Below the pieces are notes generated by a model. It was not told the DNA's origin. It was given only the letters and a program-made list of their open reading frames with translations, and did not search any database. From assembly GCA_051294375.1 (NCBI GenBank), contig CM119271.1:15320770-15384769 (forward strand): DNA of 64,000 nucleotides, written 5' to 3'. Numbering within the stretch: position 1 is the stretch's first letter; each line of letters opens with the position of its first letter. This stretch comes from Paraspadella gotoi (Eukaryota; Chaetognatha). Made by a program: the position numbers and the translations under genes. Of the stretch, positions 1 through 10,640 are shown one piece after another.

Positions 1-377
1 GGCGAAACCAATGGAAAACAACAACAACAATAAGTAGAACAACGTTACAAAAAACCAGTAGTGACATTAGGATTTGAAATTATTTCACATTTACGTTGAT
101 AGGATATATCACGTATAGAGTAGACAACGTAAACGGAAAGAACTTTAACATTGTTTATTTTAGCCTTAAGCCTGGATATTAACAATATCTTTTTCTCCGC
201 CTCATTTTCAAACCTTTTTATCAATTTTCTATCAGAATTTTATCAGGTTTTTTTTTTTTTTGTCATCCCTGTGTTTGGCGGCCTGAGAATAAATTTGGGC
301 GCGAAGTTTTAAAAAATAAAAGAGTAAAGAGAAAATAAGAGAAAAAGAAATGAGTTGACCGGAGAGAGAAGGAAAGA

Positions 378-383
<6 letters not shown>

Positions 384-448
<65 letters not shown>
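384..448. repeat. (GA)n microsatellite
   Basis: About 65 bp of nearly pure GA dinucleotide. It gives artificial Ser-Leu frames on the minus strand. Confidence 0.97.
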
Positions 449-453
<5 letters not shown>

Positions 454-692
454 TGAAACAAAACGAAAACAAAGAAGCTACAGAAAAAAAAAACAAGAGA
501 AAGAAAACAAAAGAACAAAATTGTTTTTTCTTTGACCAAGAAAAAAACAGACAAATTAGGATTTAAAATATTTTAAATGTTTATATTTATAAATATCAAT
601 TATTTGTATCTATATTCAATTTATTTATATATATTTAATTTCAACATCATATTCAATTAAAATTATATCTATTTTTTTCACTTTTAATTCAC

Positions 693-744
693 AATATTAT
701 TATTTTTATTATTATTATTATTGTTATTATTATTATTATTATTA

Positions 745-823
<79 letters not shown>

Positions 824-847
824 GTTATTATTATTATTATTATTACT

Positions 848-882
<35 letters not shown>

Positions 883-893
883 CATTCTTATTC
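693..893. repeat. (TTA)n trinucleotide tract
   Basis: About 200 bp of TTA/ATT repeat with a few single-base interruptions (TTG, ACT, AGT). A second tract of the same motif lies at 5270-5383. Confidence 0.97.
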
Positions 894-1555
894 CACTAAT
901 TTTACCCAATTCACCCACTCAATCTTTAACTAACCCGCAGCCTCGTTCGGCGCCTGACCCTCTACGTCGACGAACCACACTACACGCAGCTGCTTTTTCA
1001 ACAATTACAATCGCGAGGAGAAAATAAATTAAAGTATTAAAAAAAAGTTACATTGACTCTCTCTCTTTCTGTCTGTTTCTTTCTCTCTCTCTTTTTTTCT
1101 CCCCTCGTGGGAAAATTCACGATCAAGGTGGTGAGAACAATTTTTAATAACGATACGAATAAGATTTTTCAACGATGCGTCCCCCAAAATATCCTATTAT
1201 TAGTTATAAAATATTTATTAATAACAATATTATATATTTTAACAGATTGTGGAAAAATGCAAGAATGATTCCTTTTGGTAACTCGATAAAAAATTGTAAT
1301 AAAAAATCATGAAAAACCAATTTGCAGAGATGCAATTCTTTATTGGACGCATCTTAATAATCTCCCCTTTTTTATTCCCACAATTTAGTGGAGAAGATCA
1401 AATACAATAGAAGAGAGGGGAAGAAAGGAATAGAAAAGAAAAGATAAAAAAGAAAAGAAAGAAGGGAAAAGAAAAGAAAAGAAAGGAAAAAAAAAAGGAA
1501 AGGTGCAAAGTAAGAAATTTGTAGACTTTGTATTTGAAGCAGGTGTCCGTCGGAA

Positions 1556-1570
1556 AGAGAAAGAAAAGAA

Positions 1571-1606
<36 letters not shown>

Positions 1607-1645
1607 AAAAAAGAGAGAAAAAAGATAGAAAGAAAGAAAGAAAGA
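1556..1645. repeat. (GAAA)n tetranucleotide tract
   Basis: GAAA repeats at the end of a longer purine-rich field that begins near 1400. The purine bias is interrupted by a short unique stretch at about 1505-1550. Confidence 0.9.
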
Positions 1646-2151
1646 GATTAATTGAAGAAAAGGTTTGATACAAACGAGAGATTTTCAGCGGAAATGGTTT
1701 TGGTGAGAATTTAAGTAGAAGGTGAGTTTGACTGACANNNNNNNNNNNNNNNNNNNNNNNNNNNNNNNNNNNNNNNNNNNNNNNNNNNNNNNNNNNNNNN
1801 NNNNNNNNNNNNNNNNNNNNNNNNNNNNNNNNNNNNNNNNNNNNNNNNNNNNNNNNNNNNNNNNNNNNNNNNNNNNNNNNNNNNNNNNNNNNNNNNNNNN
1901 NNNNNNNNNNNNNNNNNNNNNNNNNNNNNNNNNNNNNNNNNNNNNNNNNNNNNNNNNNNNNNNNNNNNNNNNNNNNNNNNNNNNNNNNNNNNNNNNNNNN
2001 NNNNNNNNNNNNNNNNNNNNNATATTGCGTTGAGCTATGGATGAATAAAGTTGAAACATTGCGATTTTAACTAAACAGTAAAACAAATGAAATGTTTTTC
2101 TACTGAGTGACCAACGATCAATATCAGAAACTAATATAAACACAGCACCAT

Positions 2152-2153
2152 CA

Positions 2154-2194
<41 letters not shown>

Positions 2195-2282
2195 GACAAC
2201 AGCCGCTCGCCTCTCCCTTCTTCATAAACATCGATGGATGCAAAATCCGAATCTCAAACAAGTCGTCGTCGTCGTCGTCGTT
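2152..2282. repeat. (CGA)n and (GTC)n tracts in inverted arrangement
   Basis: A (CGA)n run at 2152-2194 is followed, after about 67 bp, by a (GTC)n run at 2262-2282. The two motifs are reverse complements, so one strand could fold into a hairpin with a 65-70 base loop. No gene is recognised around them. Confidence 0.85.
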
Positions 2283-2389
2283 ATTGTCGTCTTCATCATC
2301 GACAAATATTAGTGTCGAATATTTTTAACTTTTAATTATCTTTTAATAATCATTACCTTCAGAATTTTCATTAAAATTTACTCGGGTTC

Positions 2390-2760
2390 CCATGGGCGTC
2401 AGCCACGCCCATTTTGACGCTATTTCGTCGTGGTTCTTCGTCGCAATTCATCCTCGTTCGTCGTTGTTCCGCTACTGAATTTCGTCCTCTTTCGTCGTTG
2501 TCCTCTTTCCCCCCCCCCTTCCCACTTTCGTTCAAAAACGCGGCTTCCCTTTTGTTCTTTCCATTTTCGATCGATCCGATTGTTCATCTGTTTGTTCTCG
2601 ATCCGTCGCCATATAAGGACTTTTTTTTTGCCGATCCTCTTCCTCTTCCCCCTCATCTCAAACAGCGCCTCTACCGGCGGCGGCCTTTAAACCTCTCGTT
2701 TCAAACCCCGCGCCCCTTAATTGGTTCAACGCATTAAGCTGTCGGCGAATATCGGGAAAT
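2390..2760. other. Pyrimidine-biased island with scattered TTCGTCGT
   Basis: Less AT-rich than its flanks, with TTCGTC/TCGTCG words scattered on the plus strand. Three overlapping frames of 78-107 codons are open, but all come from stop-poor composition and no domain is visible. It could be a first-exon or promoter island; there is no direct support. Confidence 0.3.
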
Positions 2761-2840
2761 GTCAATATCGTGTCGCACCCCCGATTAATGTCAATAAAGA
2801 TGGCGAATGTGTCAATAAAAAAATGTGTCAATAAATGGGA
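2756..2840 (+). repeat. Degenerate TGTCAATAAA repeat
   Basis: Four spaced copies of a word close to AATG(TG)TCAATAAA lie within about 85 bp. The spacing is irregular (about 15-35 bp), so this is a decayed short repeat rather than a clean minisatellite. Confidence 0.6.
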
Positions 2841-3026
2841 AAGGGAAAAATTGTGAATAGGGAAGATTCGCGAATAGANNNNNNNNNNATTGTTCGGCGT
2901 CGGAGATAAAAGAGAATAAAGGTTATTGTGATATTGTAATATTGTAACGATTTTATCGGGTGAGAGTATTAACGGGTATCTTTATCTTGCTCAGTTCTTC
3001 TCTCATTTGATCACATTTCTTTCCAA

Positions 3027-3029
<3 letters not shown>

Positions 3030-3072
<43 letters not shown>
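3030..3072. repeat. (CT)n microsatellite
   Basis: About 43 bp of CT repeat in non-coding DNA upstream of an assembly gap. Confidence 0.95.
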
Positions 3073-3073
<1 letters not shown>

Positions 3074-3718
3074 CCTTTCGCACAAGAGAGTTAACGGTTA
3101 TCCAGTCAAAAGTAACCTCAAAGGCGACGTCAGCACGGATAAATTCATAAGCAGAAACCGCAAAATGAGATTCATCACTGAGATGAGAAAATTTGAGTAA
3201 ATGATAAATGATAAAAAGGCGAAAAACTGAAAAAAATAGAGAGAGGATGATAAAANNNNNNNNNNNNNNNNNNNNNNNNNNNNNNNNNNNNNNNNNNNNN
3301 NNNNNNNNNNNNNNNNNNNNNNNNNNNNNNNNNNNNNNNNNNNNNNNNNNNNNNNNNNNNNNNNNNNNNNNNNNNNNNNNNNNNNNNNNNNNNNNNNNNN
3401 NNNNNNNNNNNNNNNNNNNNNNNNNNNNNNNNNNNNNNNNNNNNNNNNNNNNNNNNNNNNNNNNNNNNNNNNNNNNNNNNNNNNNNNNNNNNNNNNNNNN
3501 NNNNNNNNNNNNNNNNNNNNNNAAAAAGAAAATAAGAGAGCTCCGGAATTAATATCCCCAGGACTTTTCCGCGGCGCTAAAAATGATCAACACTCAATTA
3601 CTTTGTATCCCGGTCTTTCGCCTTACGAGAGACAAAAGAAGAAAAAACCCCCTGGCGGCTCAAAAAGGAATAAGCAGTCAGATCAAAAACGCCACTCATT
3701 ACAATCCCCTCGGCGTGT

Positions 3719-3893
3719 GGAGAGAGAGAGAGAAGAGAAAGAGAAGAGAGAGAGAGAGAGAGCAAGAGAAGAGAGAAGAGAGAGAGTATTATTCCCCGGA
3801 ATAAAATATACTTGAACTCTTACGTTAAGAGGAAAAAACGTTATTCGGATTTGCCAGCGGCACTCGAATCTTCTCTGGTCAAATTTCACTCTC

Positions 3894-3948
<55 letters not shown>

Positions 3949-3968
3949 CCTCTCCTCCTCTCTCTCTC
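3719..3968. repeat. (GA)n tract followed by (CT)n tract
   Basis: An interrupted GA run at 3719-3787 is followed about 110 bp later by a CT run at 3898-3968. The arrangement is self-complementary. The open frames in both directions are Arg-Glu or Ser-Leu artefacts. Confidence 0.85.
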
Positions 3969-4069
3969 ACATTACCACAAAAAAGAATGAGACGTCACTC
4001 TCTTGTTCTTTGCCGCAAGGGCTTGGCATTGGGTGCAAAATTAAGCAAAAGAGAGGTTCGAATAGAAAG

Positions 4070-4235
4070 GAAAAAAGAGAAGAGAAAGAGAGAAGTATAA
4101 AGTATAAGAAGGATAAAGACAAAAAGAAAGAAAGAAAGCAAAGAAAGAAGAAAGAAAAGAAAGAAAGAAAGAAGAAAGAAAGAAAGACAGACAGACAGAG
4201 AGAGAGAGAAACGGAGTGAGAGAGAGAGAGAGTCT
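4070..4235 (+). repeat. Polypurine GAAA/GACA field
   Basis: About 165 bp made almost only of G and A on the plus strand, with AAAG repeats and a short GACA run near 4188. It codes for nothing recognisable. Confidence 0.8.
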
Positions 4236-4253
4236 GCATAAGATGTTTCGAGT

Positions 4254-4350
4254 CTAGGCTGGATTACGAAATCTTAACGCGGTCTTTGCCAGGGGTTCAG
4301 AGAGGCTCTGCCTTAAGTATGGGGGATGTAACGGAGCTTCGGAGCGATAG

Positions 4351-4388
<38 letters not shown>

Positions 4389-4475
4389 AAGCCGCCCACC
4401 AGCCGCTTCACTCCGCTCGCCGACGCAGCCGTCGTCGTCGTCGTTACCCCGGGCGCTGGACCGAAACGGATGAAT
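4254..4475 (-). CDS. Possible polyalanine exon
   Basis: On the minus strand an AG at 4476-4477 could act as acceptor for a 73-codon frame that ends at TAG (4254-4256). It reads a short Asp run, then about twelve alanines from the (GCC)n tract at 4349-4387, then a Pro/Leu-containing tail. Polyalanine runs of this kind are common in developmental transcription factors. The Arg frame and the Gly frame of the same tract are also open, so the choice of frame is inference. Its phase would fit after the exon at 21225-21423, which a random exon would do one time in three. Confidence 0.2.
4349..4387. repeat. (GCC)n trinucleotide tract
   Basis: About 13 copies of CCG/GCC in a GC-rich island (roughly 4300-4680) that stands out from AT-rich surroundings and may mark an exon or CpG island. 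Confidence 0.95.
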
Positions 4476-5269
4476 CTACGTGCGGAGCGGAGCGCTGCGC
4501 TGCCGCTGCGTACTTTCTCCGCGGCGGCGTTCTTTTTCCCCAAAATCCGACGCCGCTGGCGACCGGCGCGGGGGGGATCTCGAAGACTCGCGGCGCCGGC
4601 TGCTGTCGGCGGCGACGTCGGCGGTGGCTCTCGCGTGCTGCCAGCGAGCGGACTACTTTTTTTATCTACTGGGCGGAGGGATTCGTCAGTGCTTAGGCTC
4701 TGCCTTTTATCGGGATATGTGTTTATCCGCGCTATTACTAGTAGTATTAAAAGAAAATTCTGGGATTTGTCCTTACGCCCCCCCCCTTATAGGGGGGGAG
4801 AGGTTAAAAAGACTCTAAAGAGTCTAAAAGAGGATTTAAGTCCGACTCGCTCTCTCTCTTTCTCTCTCGGTCTCTATCTCTCTCTCATTCATTTTTATTG
4901 ATTTTTAATTTCTCCTTGTCGCTTTTATTCTCTTCATTCCTTCCAGAATTATTATAATTATAATTATAATGATAAAATAACTAGTAACTTGTAATTTAAA
5001 CGCCTCTCTTCGGCTGATAACGACCACAACATCGCCGCTCCTACAGACCCGATTGGATCGCCCATAAAACCTTTTAACCTTCAGCTCCTCCAGACTGGCC
5101 TCGTAACAATAACCCTAAATGCTCCGCGTCGCTCCAGCGGGTCAATCATTTAAATACTAATAAAATACTAGATAAATAGATAAATAGATACTAGTACTAC
5201 TAAAATTGAAAATTTTATTTGTCTCTTTATTATTTAATCTTTTTACTTCTCTTCACTTTTCTGTTGTTA

Positions 5270-5384
<115 letters not shown>

Positions 5385-5661
5385 TATCGGCTTTTCTTGT
5401 TCATATTATCTCTCTTCTCTTCCTGTCTCTAGTTTCTTGCTTTCCTTTCTCCCTTTACTATCTAATCTCTTTCTTTATCTAATTCCTCTTCCACTACCTC
5501 TCTCTCGACTTCACTCTCCTCCGCCTAAACATCCATCTCTTTTCTCTCTCAAAAGCCCTTCTTGTCTCTCTCTCTTAAAACGTTCAAGTCAATACAGTAT
5601 ATTCAGAAGAATTACTTTTAAAGGCCTCAAGTGCATAAGCCGCAAGTAATAAATATGTCTA

Positions 5662-5760
5662 GTGTACTCTCTCTCTCTCTCTCTCTCCTCTCTCTCGTCT
5701 CTCTCTCCTCTCTCTCTCCTCCCTTCTCTCTCTCTCTCCTCGTCGATCGTTCTCCTCTCT
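5662..5760. repeat. Interrupted (CT)n tract
   Basis: CT repeats with CCT interruptions. It ends near a possible splice acceptor at about 5763, just before a GC-richer stretch with open reading frames. Confidence 0.85.
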
Positions 5761-5993
5761 CAAGTCTACGACGGCGACACCAATCACAACGTTTCCGCTC
5801 AACCGCGTCCGCCAGTTTCATCCTTCTCCACGCTCACGTATATCGCGGTGCGCCTCTTTCTCCGAAGTATAGTCAAGGAAATAAACTGGCTCAAACAAAG
5901 GAGCAATCCAAAGAAGTTAGTACAAAACAACCTGAGCAATTAAGACCATCTCGCAACCCACTAGCCCGTCCCCGTCCCATGAGGTTTCCCTAA

Positions 5994-6145
5994 CTCGGTG
6001 AAGAGGAAATTTTGCGGATCCTGCGCCGGAGTTATGATCGGCGGCCTCCCGAAACCCGAAGCATGAAAACGGATACAGAAATCTACTGGCGAATGGAGTC
6101 CAAGATTGGAGATCCCCCACAAATCTGGGGATCCAGAAGCCGCTC
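5994..6145 (+). CDS. Candidate exon 1 of an unidentified gene
   Basis: A frame of 50 codons follows a TAA at 5991-5993. It ends at a good donor (GTGAGA at 6146), leaving two bases. The frame contains Glu-Glu-Glu and Arg-rich stretches and a Trp-Arg-Met-Glu segment. It joins in phase with the next candidate exon at 6264. No family is recognised. A frame upstream (5762-5940) has a Tyr-Asp-Gly motif of the kind seen in CUB domains, but that link is too weak to call. Other frames here are also partly open because the region is stop-poor. Confidence 0.35.
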
Positions 6146-6263
6146 GTGAGAGAACGGGGGAGGTTTAAAGCCGATGCGAGAGAGAGAAGCGAGAGGAGTT
6201 CGTTAAATGTCCTAAGTTAATTGAGAGAAAATTATTTTAAAAAGTGATTATTACTGGGAACAG

Positions 6264-6366
6264 TCAACAAACTTGGATCCCTGGCGGTCGCTCTTATGGA
6301 TTTGGAAAATCGCGACGAACAAAAAGGAGACAAAGAATGCGAATGCCCGGGACATTGGCCAACAAG
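6264..6366 (+). CDS. Candidate exon 2 of an unidentified gene
   Basis: Bounded by CAG at 6261-6263 and a donor GTTTAC at 6367. Joined in phase to the previous exon it reads 34 codons rich in Arg and Lys, with a dibasic cluster. A second frame (acidic, Cys-containing) is also open but would not match the upstream phase. The assignment rests on splice phase alone. Confidence 0.35.
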
Positions 6367-6528
6367 GTTTACCAAGTATCCGCTTTGAGTATGTGAAATT
6401 ACGTAAAACCCTTTTTTTTTTTAAATCACTTTCCTTTTTCCGCTTTGTCTCCTCTCCCCTAACTTTTGGCCTCTGTCGCCTCTGCCCTTCACATTCTTTA
6501 GAGAGGCGCGAAGATCCTTTCGCCGTAG

Positions 6529-6681
6529 TTTGGTCTTCCTACTTCGGTCGACATCAAAAGCGGAAATCGCGTGAACCCGCCGGAAATCAACGTCGCCGCT
6601 GACAACGACTTCGTTCACACATCTTGCACGGGGTCGTCACAAATTCTCAAGGAGCTCTTCAAAGTTATGAAGCTGCCGAAG
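6529..6681 (+). CDS. Candidate exon 3 of an unidentified gene
   Basis: A TAG acceptor at 6526-6528 precedes exactly 51 codons, ended by a strong donor (GTGAGT at 6682). The product looks like ordinary globular protein: PPEINVAADNDFVH followed by a helical QILKELFKVMKLPK end. This is the most protein-like segment of the chain. Phase is 0 on both sides and fits the neighbouring segments. I do not recognise the family. Confidence 0.5.
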
Positions 6682-6780
6682 GTGAGTTAAAGAGGGGTGG
6701 GTTCCATTGTCGTTGTGGAGTCACCGGATGAGACGTTCCTCTCTTCCTCTGTCACCCCCAATAGTTCATTACGCCTTCAG

Positions 6781-6971
6781 CCAGTCGAGTCACCCCGAGT
6801 CCCCTCCGTCCGGTCGCCGAATCCTTGCGAGGGACCGCGGATCCTCGAGGCGGCGTTGACGACGGCCGACGAAAATGAGTCGAAGTCGTACGCGCCAGCG
6901 ATCCCGGACGAGCGCAGACCGATGATGGGCCGTGCCGAAAGCGGAGCGGGGATTGGAGAGAATTTTCTAAC
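6781..6971 (+). CDS. Candidate exon 4 of an unidentified gene
   Basis: A good acceptor (ACGCCTTCAG ending at 6780) and donor (GTGAGG at 6972) frame 63 codons plus two bases, in phase with exon 3. The sequence is Pro/Ser/Glu-rich at the start and ends with a Gly-Ala-Gly-Ile-Gly-Glu run, which suggests a linker or disordered segment. Confidence 0.4.
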
Positions 6972-7036
6972 GTGAGGTTTTTGCTTTTGCCATCGTTGGA
7001 AGGCGAACTGGATAGGAGTCGCAGTCTGGAGTGAAG

Positions 7037-7166
7037 CGTTCAACGTGAGAGCGTAGCGATTCCGAGGAGGGAGGTGCACTATGATTACACCGGTGATTTC
7101 TCCGCCGAGGAAAAGGGCGGAAAAGCGAGAGGGAAATGGGGTGGAGTTTGGATGAGAAGTGCTTAA
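7037..7166 (+). CDS. Candidate terminal exon of an unidentified gene
   Basis: If the AG at 7035-7036 is used, one base completes the codon left by the previous exon and 42 further codons follow to TAA at 7164-7166. The frame includes VHYDYTGDF. The acceptor has a poor pyrimidine tract, so this end is weaker than the middle exons. The assembled chain from 5994 would be about 190 residues. Confidence 0.3.
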
Positions 7167-7411
7167 CTGGCAGAAAAAAAGAAAGGAGGGGTTTAGCTGG
7201 TGGGTTTATCTTGCTGGACAAGGGGGGTTTGAAAAGAGAGAAGAGGCAGGAGGGAGAGTTCACTCAAACAGAAGATAGAAGCGGAGAAAAGTTTTATAGA
7301 AGAAGATATTATAACCGAAAAGAAAAGATCTGGTGAGTCTATGTGATGGGAAGTGATCAGGGGTTGCTCAAGTTAATAAAGCGAAAAAGAAACCTATGAA
7401 CTACGTGATGA

Positions 7412-7414
7412 GAG

Positions 7415-7467
<53 letters not shown>

Positions 7468-7482
7468 AAGAGAGAAGAGAGA
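7412..7482. repeat. Interrupted (GA)n tract
   Basis: GA repeats with AGG/AAG interruptions just downstream of the candidate gene at 6.0-7.2 kb. Confidence 0.9.
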
Positions 7483-7499
7483 CCTTCATTTAACGAGAA

Positions 7500-8160
7500 G
7501 GCTCGAGCGATCAAAGGCGTTTCGCATTCATTCCAAACCGGCGAAGATTTTTAAAAAACTACCAATGGATTTTTCGTGTTCTGTGTTTATAGAAAAAAAA
7601 TATTTGAAGAAGTTTTAAAGGGGTTAAAGTGAAGTGAAAATTTTGGTTTATGTTTAATTTCACTTTTTGAAAGAAAAGTTTTGTTAATTCTGATCCAAAC
7701 AATTTTAAATTCAATGAAAATTTTTAAGATTTAAAAATTGTAAAAACGTAAGTTATTTGGGCGACTTAAACCGGTCGATAGTAATGATATTGGCATAAGG
7801 TAATAAAGGCAATGAAGTTGGTATACTCTGATGACAACTTTTTATTGAATCGAAAAAAAATCATATTGACTTTATTAATTTATTTCCAATTGATAAGTGA
7901 TATTAAAACAAGTTGAGCACAATGTCGAGATCTGCCCTACGATAATTAATTAATTAATTGATAACTTAATTAAATTAATTAATAATTAATTAATTAATAA
8001 TTAATTAATAGATTAATTAAATTAAATTAATTAAATATTAATTATAATTTTATAATTCAGCTTTCATCATCGATGTCCTTAAAATTGAGTCAAGGACAGT
8101 TATTAAATGTTTTGTTTACATTTTATCAAACAAACAAATATCCTCTATTATCCGAGCCAG
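7500..8160. other. AT-rich non-coding DNA
   Basis: Homopolymer A/T runs and stop-dense DNA in all frames. It includes a self-complementary TTAATTAA field at about 7940-8045. No gene or RNA is supported. Confidence 0.7.
7940..8045. repeat. TTAATTAA palindromic field
   Basis: About 100 bp built from overlapping ATTA/TTAATTAA words, self-complementary throughout. Similar fields occur inside the family C repeats near 10150-10240, 36930-36970 and 49400-49490. Confidence 0.85.
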
Positions 8161-8590
8161 GCGGGCAAAGCGCCGTCCTGTCTAGATTTCGTTTTTTGGT
8201 TAGGCTTCGGTCTCGTTTTTTTTTGCAATCAAAATGGCTTCTGAAAGTGTGATATCAATAGGGAGTGAATTTTCATATATGGCTTCTAATCATCAAGATC
8301 TTTAAAAATTCTCAGTTTCAGATACATATGGGTATTTGGTTTATGTTTTATTTACAAAACTAAAACGTTTTAATTATATGTCGCTCCTCTCTCCGCTCTT
8401 TTCTCCGTCACTGCCCTTCTTCTAAAAAACGAGTTCCCCGGCTCTGCCAGCGCTGTCCAGCGTTTTCTCTCATCTCCTTCTCTCTCTCCTCGTCCATCTC
8501 TCTCTCCTCATCTTCTCTCTCCGCTCTTTTTTTTTTTACAAAAATTTTTTAGATATAATGTGAAGTTCACTAATAGTAAAAAACGATGCC

Positions 8591-8663
8591 TGCGAACAGA
8601 GGCGCGAACCCGGGTCCTTTGGGTAGTAGAATAGCTCACGCTAACGTTGCGGCGCCATAAGTA
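8591..8663 (-). repeat. tRNA-like (SINE head) element
   Basis: Read on the minus strand, the stretch has a B-box-like GGGTTCGCGCC preceded by ACCCAAAGGACCC and a possible A-box region (GCAACGTTAGCGTGAG). The ACCCAAAGG and B-box layout matches the SINE at 24038-24190. The T-arm does not pair as in a functional tRNA, so a decayed tRNA-derived element is more likely than a tRNA gene. Confidence 0.45.
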
Positions 8664-8699
8664 CTGCGATTCTCTTAACGAGTAAGGGGCTGTAGAGCT

Positions 8700-9160
8700 T
8701 CTCTCTCTCTCATCTCTTTAATTAATTATATTATCGCTCTTTCTCTTTCTCTTTTCTCTGCAGCGGCTGTCCTCTCTCTCTCTCTCTTTTTCCTCTCTCT
8801 CTCCTCTGTCTCTCTGTCCTCTCTGTGTGTGTCTGTCCCCTATCTGTCGCGATCTTTTGCGTGATCGTTTGTTTTTAAACAATTTTGATTATGTTTTTTT
8901 CCTTCTAAACAAACTTTTTATTATTGCCATTTATTCCGTCGCTTTTTTTCAATACAAAACCATTATTTTCAATGAGATTTCGTGGATTTAATGTTCTCAT
9001 TTCTTTCTCTACTTACGTGTCTTTCTTAGCTCTCTCTCTTCTCCATTCCTCTGCTCTCGTCTCTCTTTCTTTCTCTCTCTCCTTTCTCTCTCTCTTCTCT
9101 CGTCTCGTCTCTCTCTCTCTCTCATCTCCTCTCTCTCTTTTACTCATACACGCATTTGTT
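8700..9160. repeat. Pyrimidine-rich CT fields
   Basis: Two CT-dominated fields (about 8700-8860 and 9005-9145) with irregular interruptions. The 82-codon frame from 8924 is mainly Ser/Leu/Phe from these repeats and is not supported as a gene. Confidence 0.75.
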
Positions 9161-9179
9161 TGTTTTAGTTGACTATCAT

Positions 9180-9420
9180 CGCATCAAATGAATGACAAAT
9201 CATGCATCAATGAGAAATGAACAAATCATCGCAATCAAAAATGAAATGACTACATCACAGCAGTGAATGACTATCAATCGATCATAATTGAGTATCATCG
9301 AATCAAGTAATCAATTCCCTATTACATCAATTAAATTACTATTACATCAATCATTAGTATTAGCCTCAATCAATTACTAGTACATCTCAACAATTCGTTA
9401 TCGCATGATCATTCGTTTTT
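9180..9420. repeat. Cryptic ATCA-rich simple sequence
   Basis: About 240 bp dominated by ATCA, CATCAA and AATGA words at irregular spacing, without a fixed period. It looks like a decayed simple repeat. Confidence 0.55.
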
Positions 9421-9620
9421 TCCTCGGTTTTTTTCATTAATTTTCTATAGATAGTGGGCTCTGGATCGATCTTGAGGTCTTTTAAAGATTTTTTTTATTT
9501 TATGTCTCCTTCTCTCTCTCTCCTCTCACTCTCCTCTCTTTTCTCTCTTCACTCTCCTCTCTCTCTCTCACTCTCGTGCTTTCTCTCTCTCTCTCTCTCT
9601 CTTTTTATGCAATAGCGTAC

Positions 9621-10640
9621 GATCCTTATGCTTTTAAGATTTTTTAAAAACTGCATCAGTTTTTTCAGAAACTTGATAAATTTTTTCAAACTTGCATTCC
9701 GTCAAAACTTTTATATCTAGCTTCTTCCACTCAACTTTCCTACCGCTCACAAAATTTCATTCTAAATCTATCATGGGTTAAAATAAAAATAAAGATTCAA
9801 GTAAATGTGACTCATATTTTTTCATTTAAACTCATTTTACACTGGGTACGTTTTCCACTGAAACTTTATATCAACGCTTCGTCAACGGTTTCCTACCCAC
9901 ACACAAAATTTCAACTCAATCTATCCATCAATCTGATTAATTAGAGTATTTTATTGGTTTAAAAAGTAAAAAGATTTAGTAAATTCGAAACTATGTTTTC
10001 CATTTAAAACTAATTTCCAACTCACACAATTCCATCGATAATTTTATATCGCGCTTTATCAACACACTTTCCTACCCACACACAAAAATTATTTTCCAAT
10101 CCAACCACCAATCACGACAGTTATTGGAGCTTTTTGCTAATGATGGGGAACGGATGGACGATTGATTTGACTAAATTAATTAATTATTGATTAATTATTT
10201 ACCTAATTGATTAAGTTAACTGATTAATTATTTGATTATTAATAACATCCTCCAGGTACATTTAATATAAAAGGAAAAAGAAGCATAACAATTAGTAAAC
10301 AGGTTTTTTGTTTTTTTCCATTTAAATCATTTCCACTCAACTATTATTCAGTCGAAACTTGATTTCCTGTTCAAGATCACAACACTTTCCCCTAACCCAC
10401 ATACAAAATGTCCACAGGTCACTCAGCCATCCACCAATGAGCAAATTGTGTTCAATAGTGAAATATATTTTTTGTTTTTTTCCAATTAAAACTCATTTCA
10501 CTCGGACGATCCATCGAACTAATATCCAGCTCATCACACACTTACTATCCACAACAAAATTTCATTTAAAAATCGCATCCATCCATCACGAAGTAATTGG
10601 TGTTTTTTTTTGCCTAAAGGTGACGACGGACGACGCGACG
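9621..10640 (+). repeat. Dispersed repeat family C, copy 1
   Basis: From CTTATGCTTTTAAGATTTTT onward the sequence matches 36379-37125 with many small indels. Internally it repeats a 180-200 bp motif several times: CTTTCCTACCCACACACAAAATTTCA, then TCTATC, a GTTTAAAA/AAGATT stretch and TTTCCATTTAAAACT. A TTAATTAA field and a block TTTAATATAAAAGGAAAAAGAAG follow. The end is a short ACGG-rich tail near 10620-10680. No transposase frame is visible, so this is either non-autonomous or satellite-like. Confidence 0.8.

Larger units (their letters stand above)
1..1737. other. AT-rich intergenic stretch with microsatellites
   Basis: No coding sequence can be supported here. The stretch holds a (GA)n tract, a long (TTA)n tract and a purine-rich (GAAA)n field, with AT-rich DNA between. 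Short open frames are translations of these repeats. Confidence 0.8.

Noticed and set aside
8591-8663. Functional tRNA gene
   Set aside because: T-arm and acceptor stems do not pair and no clear anticodon loop can be placed; it fits a tRNA-derived repeat.
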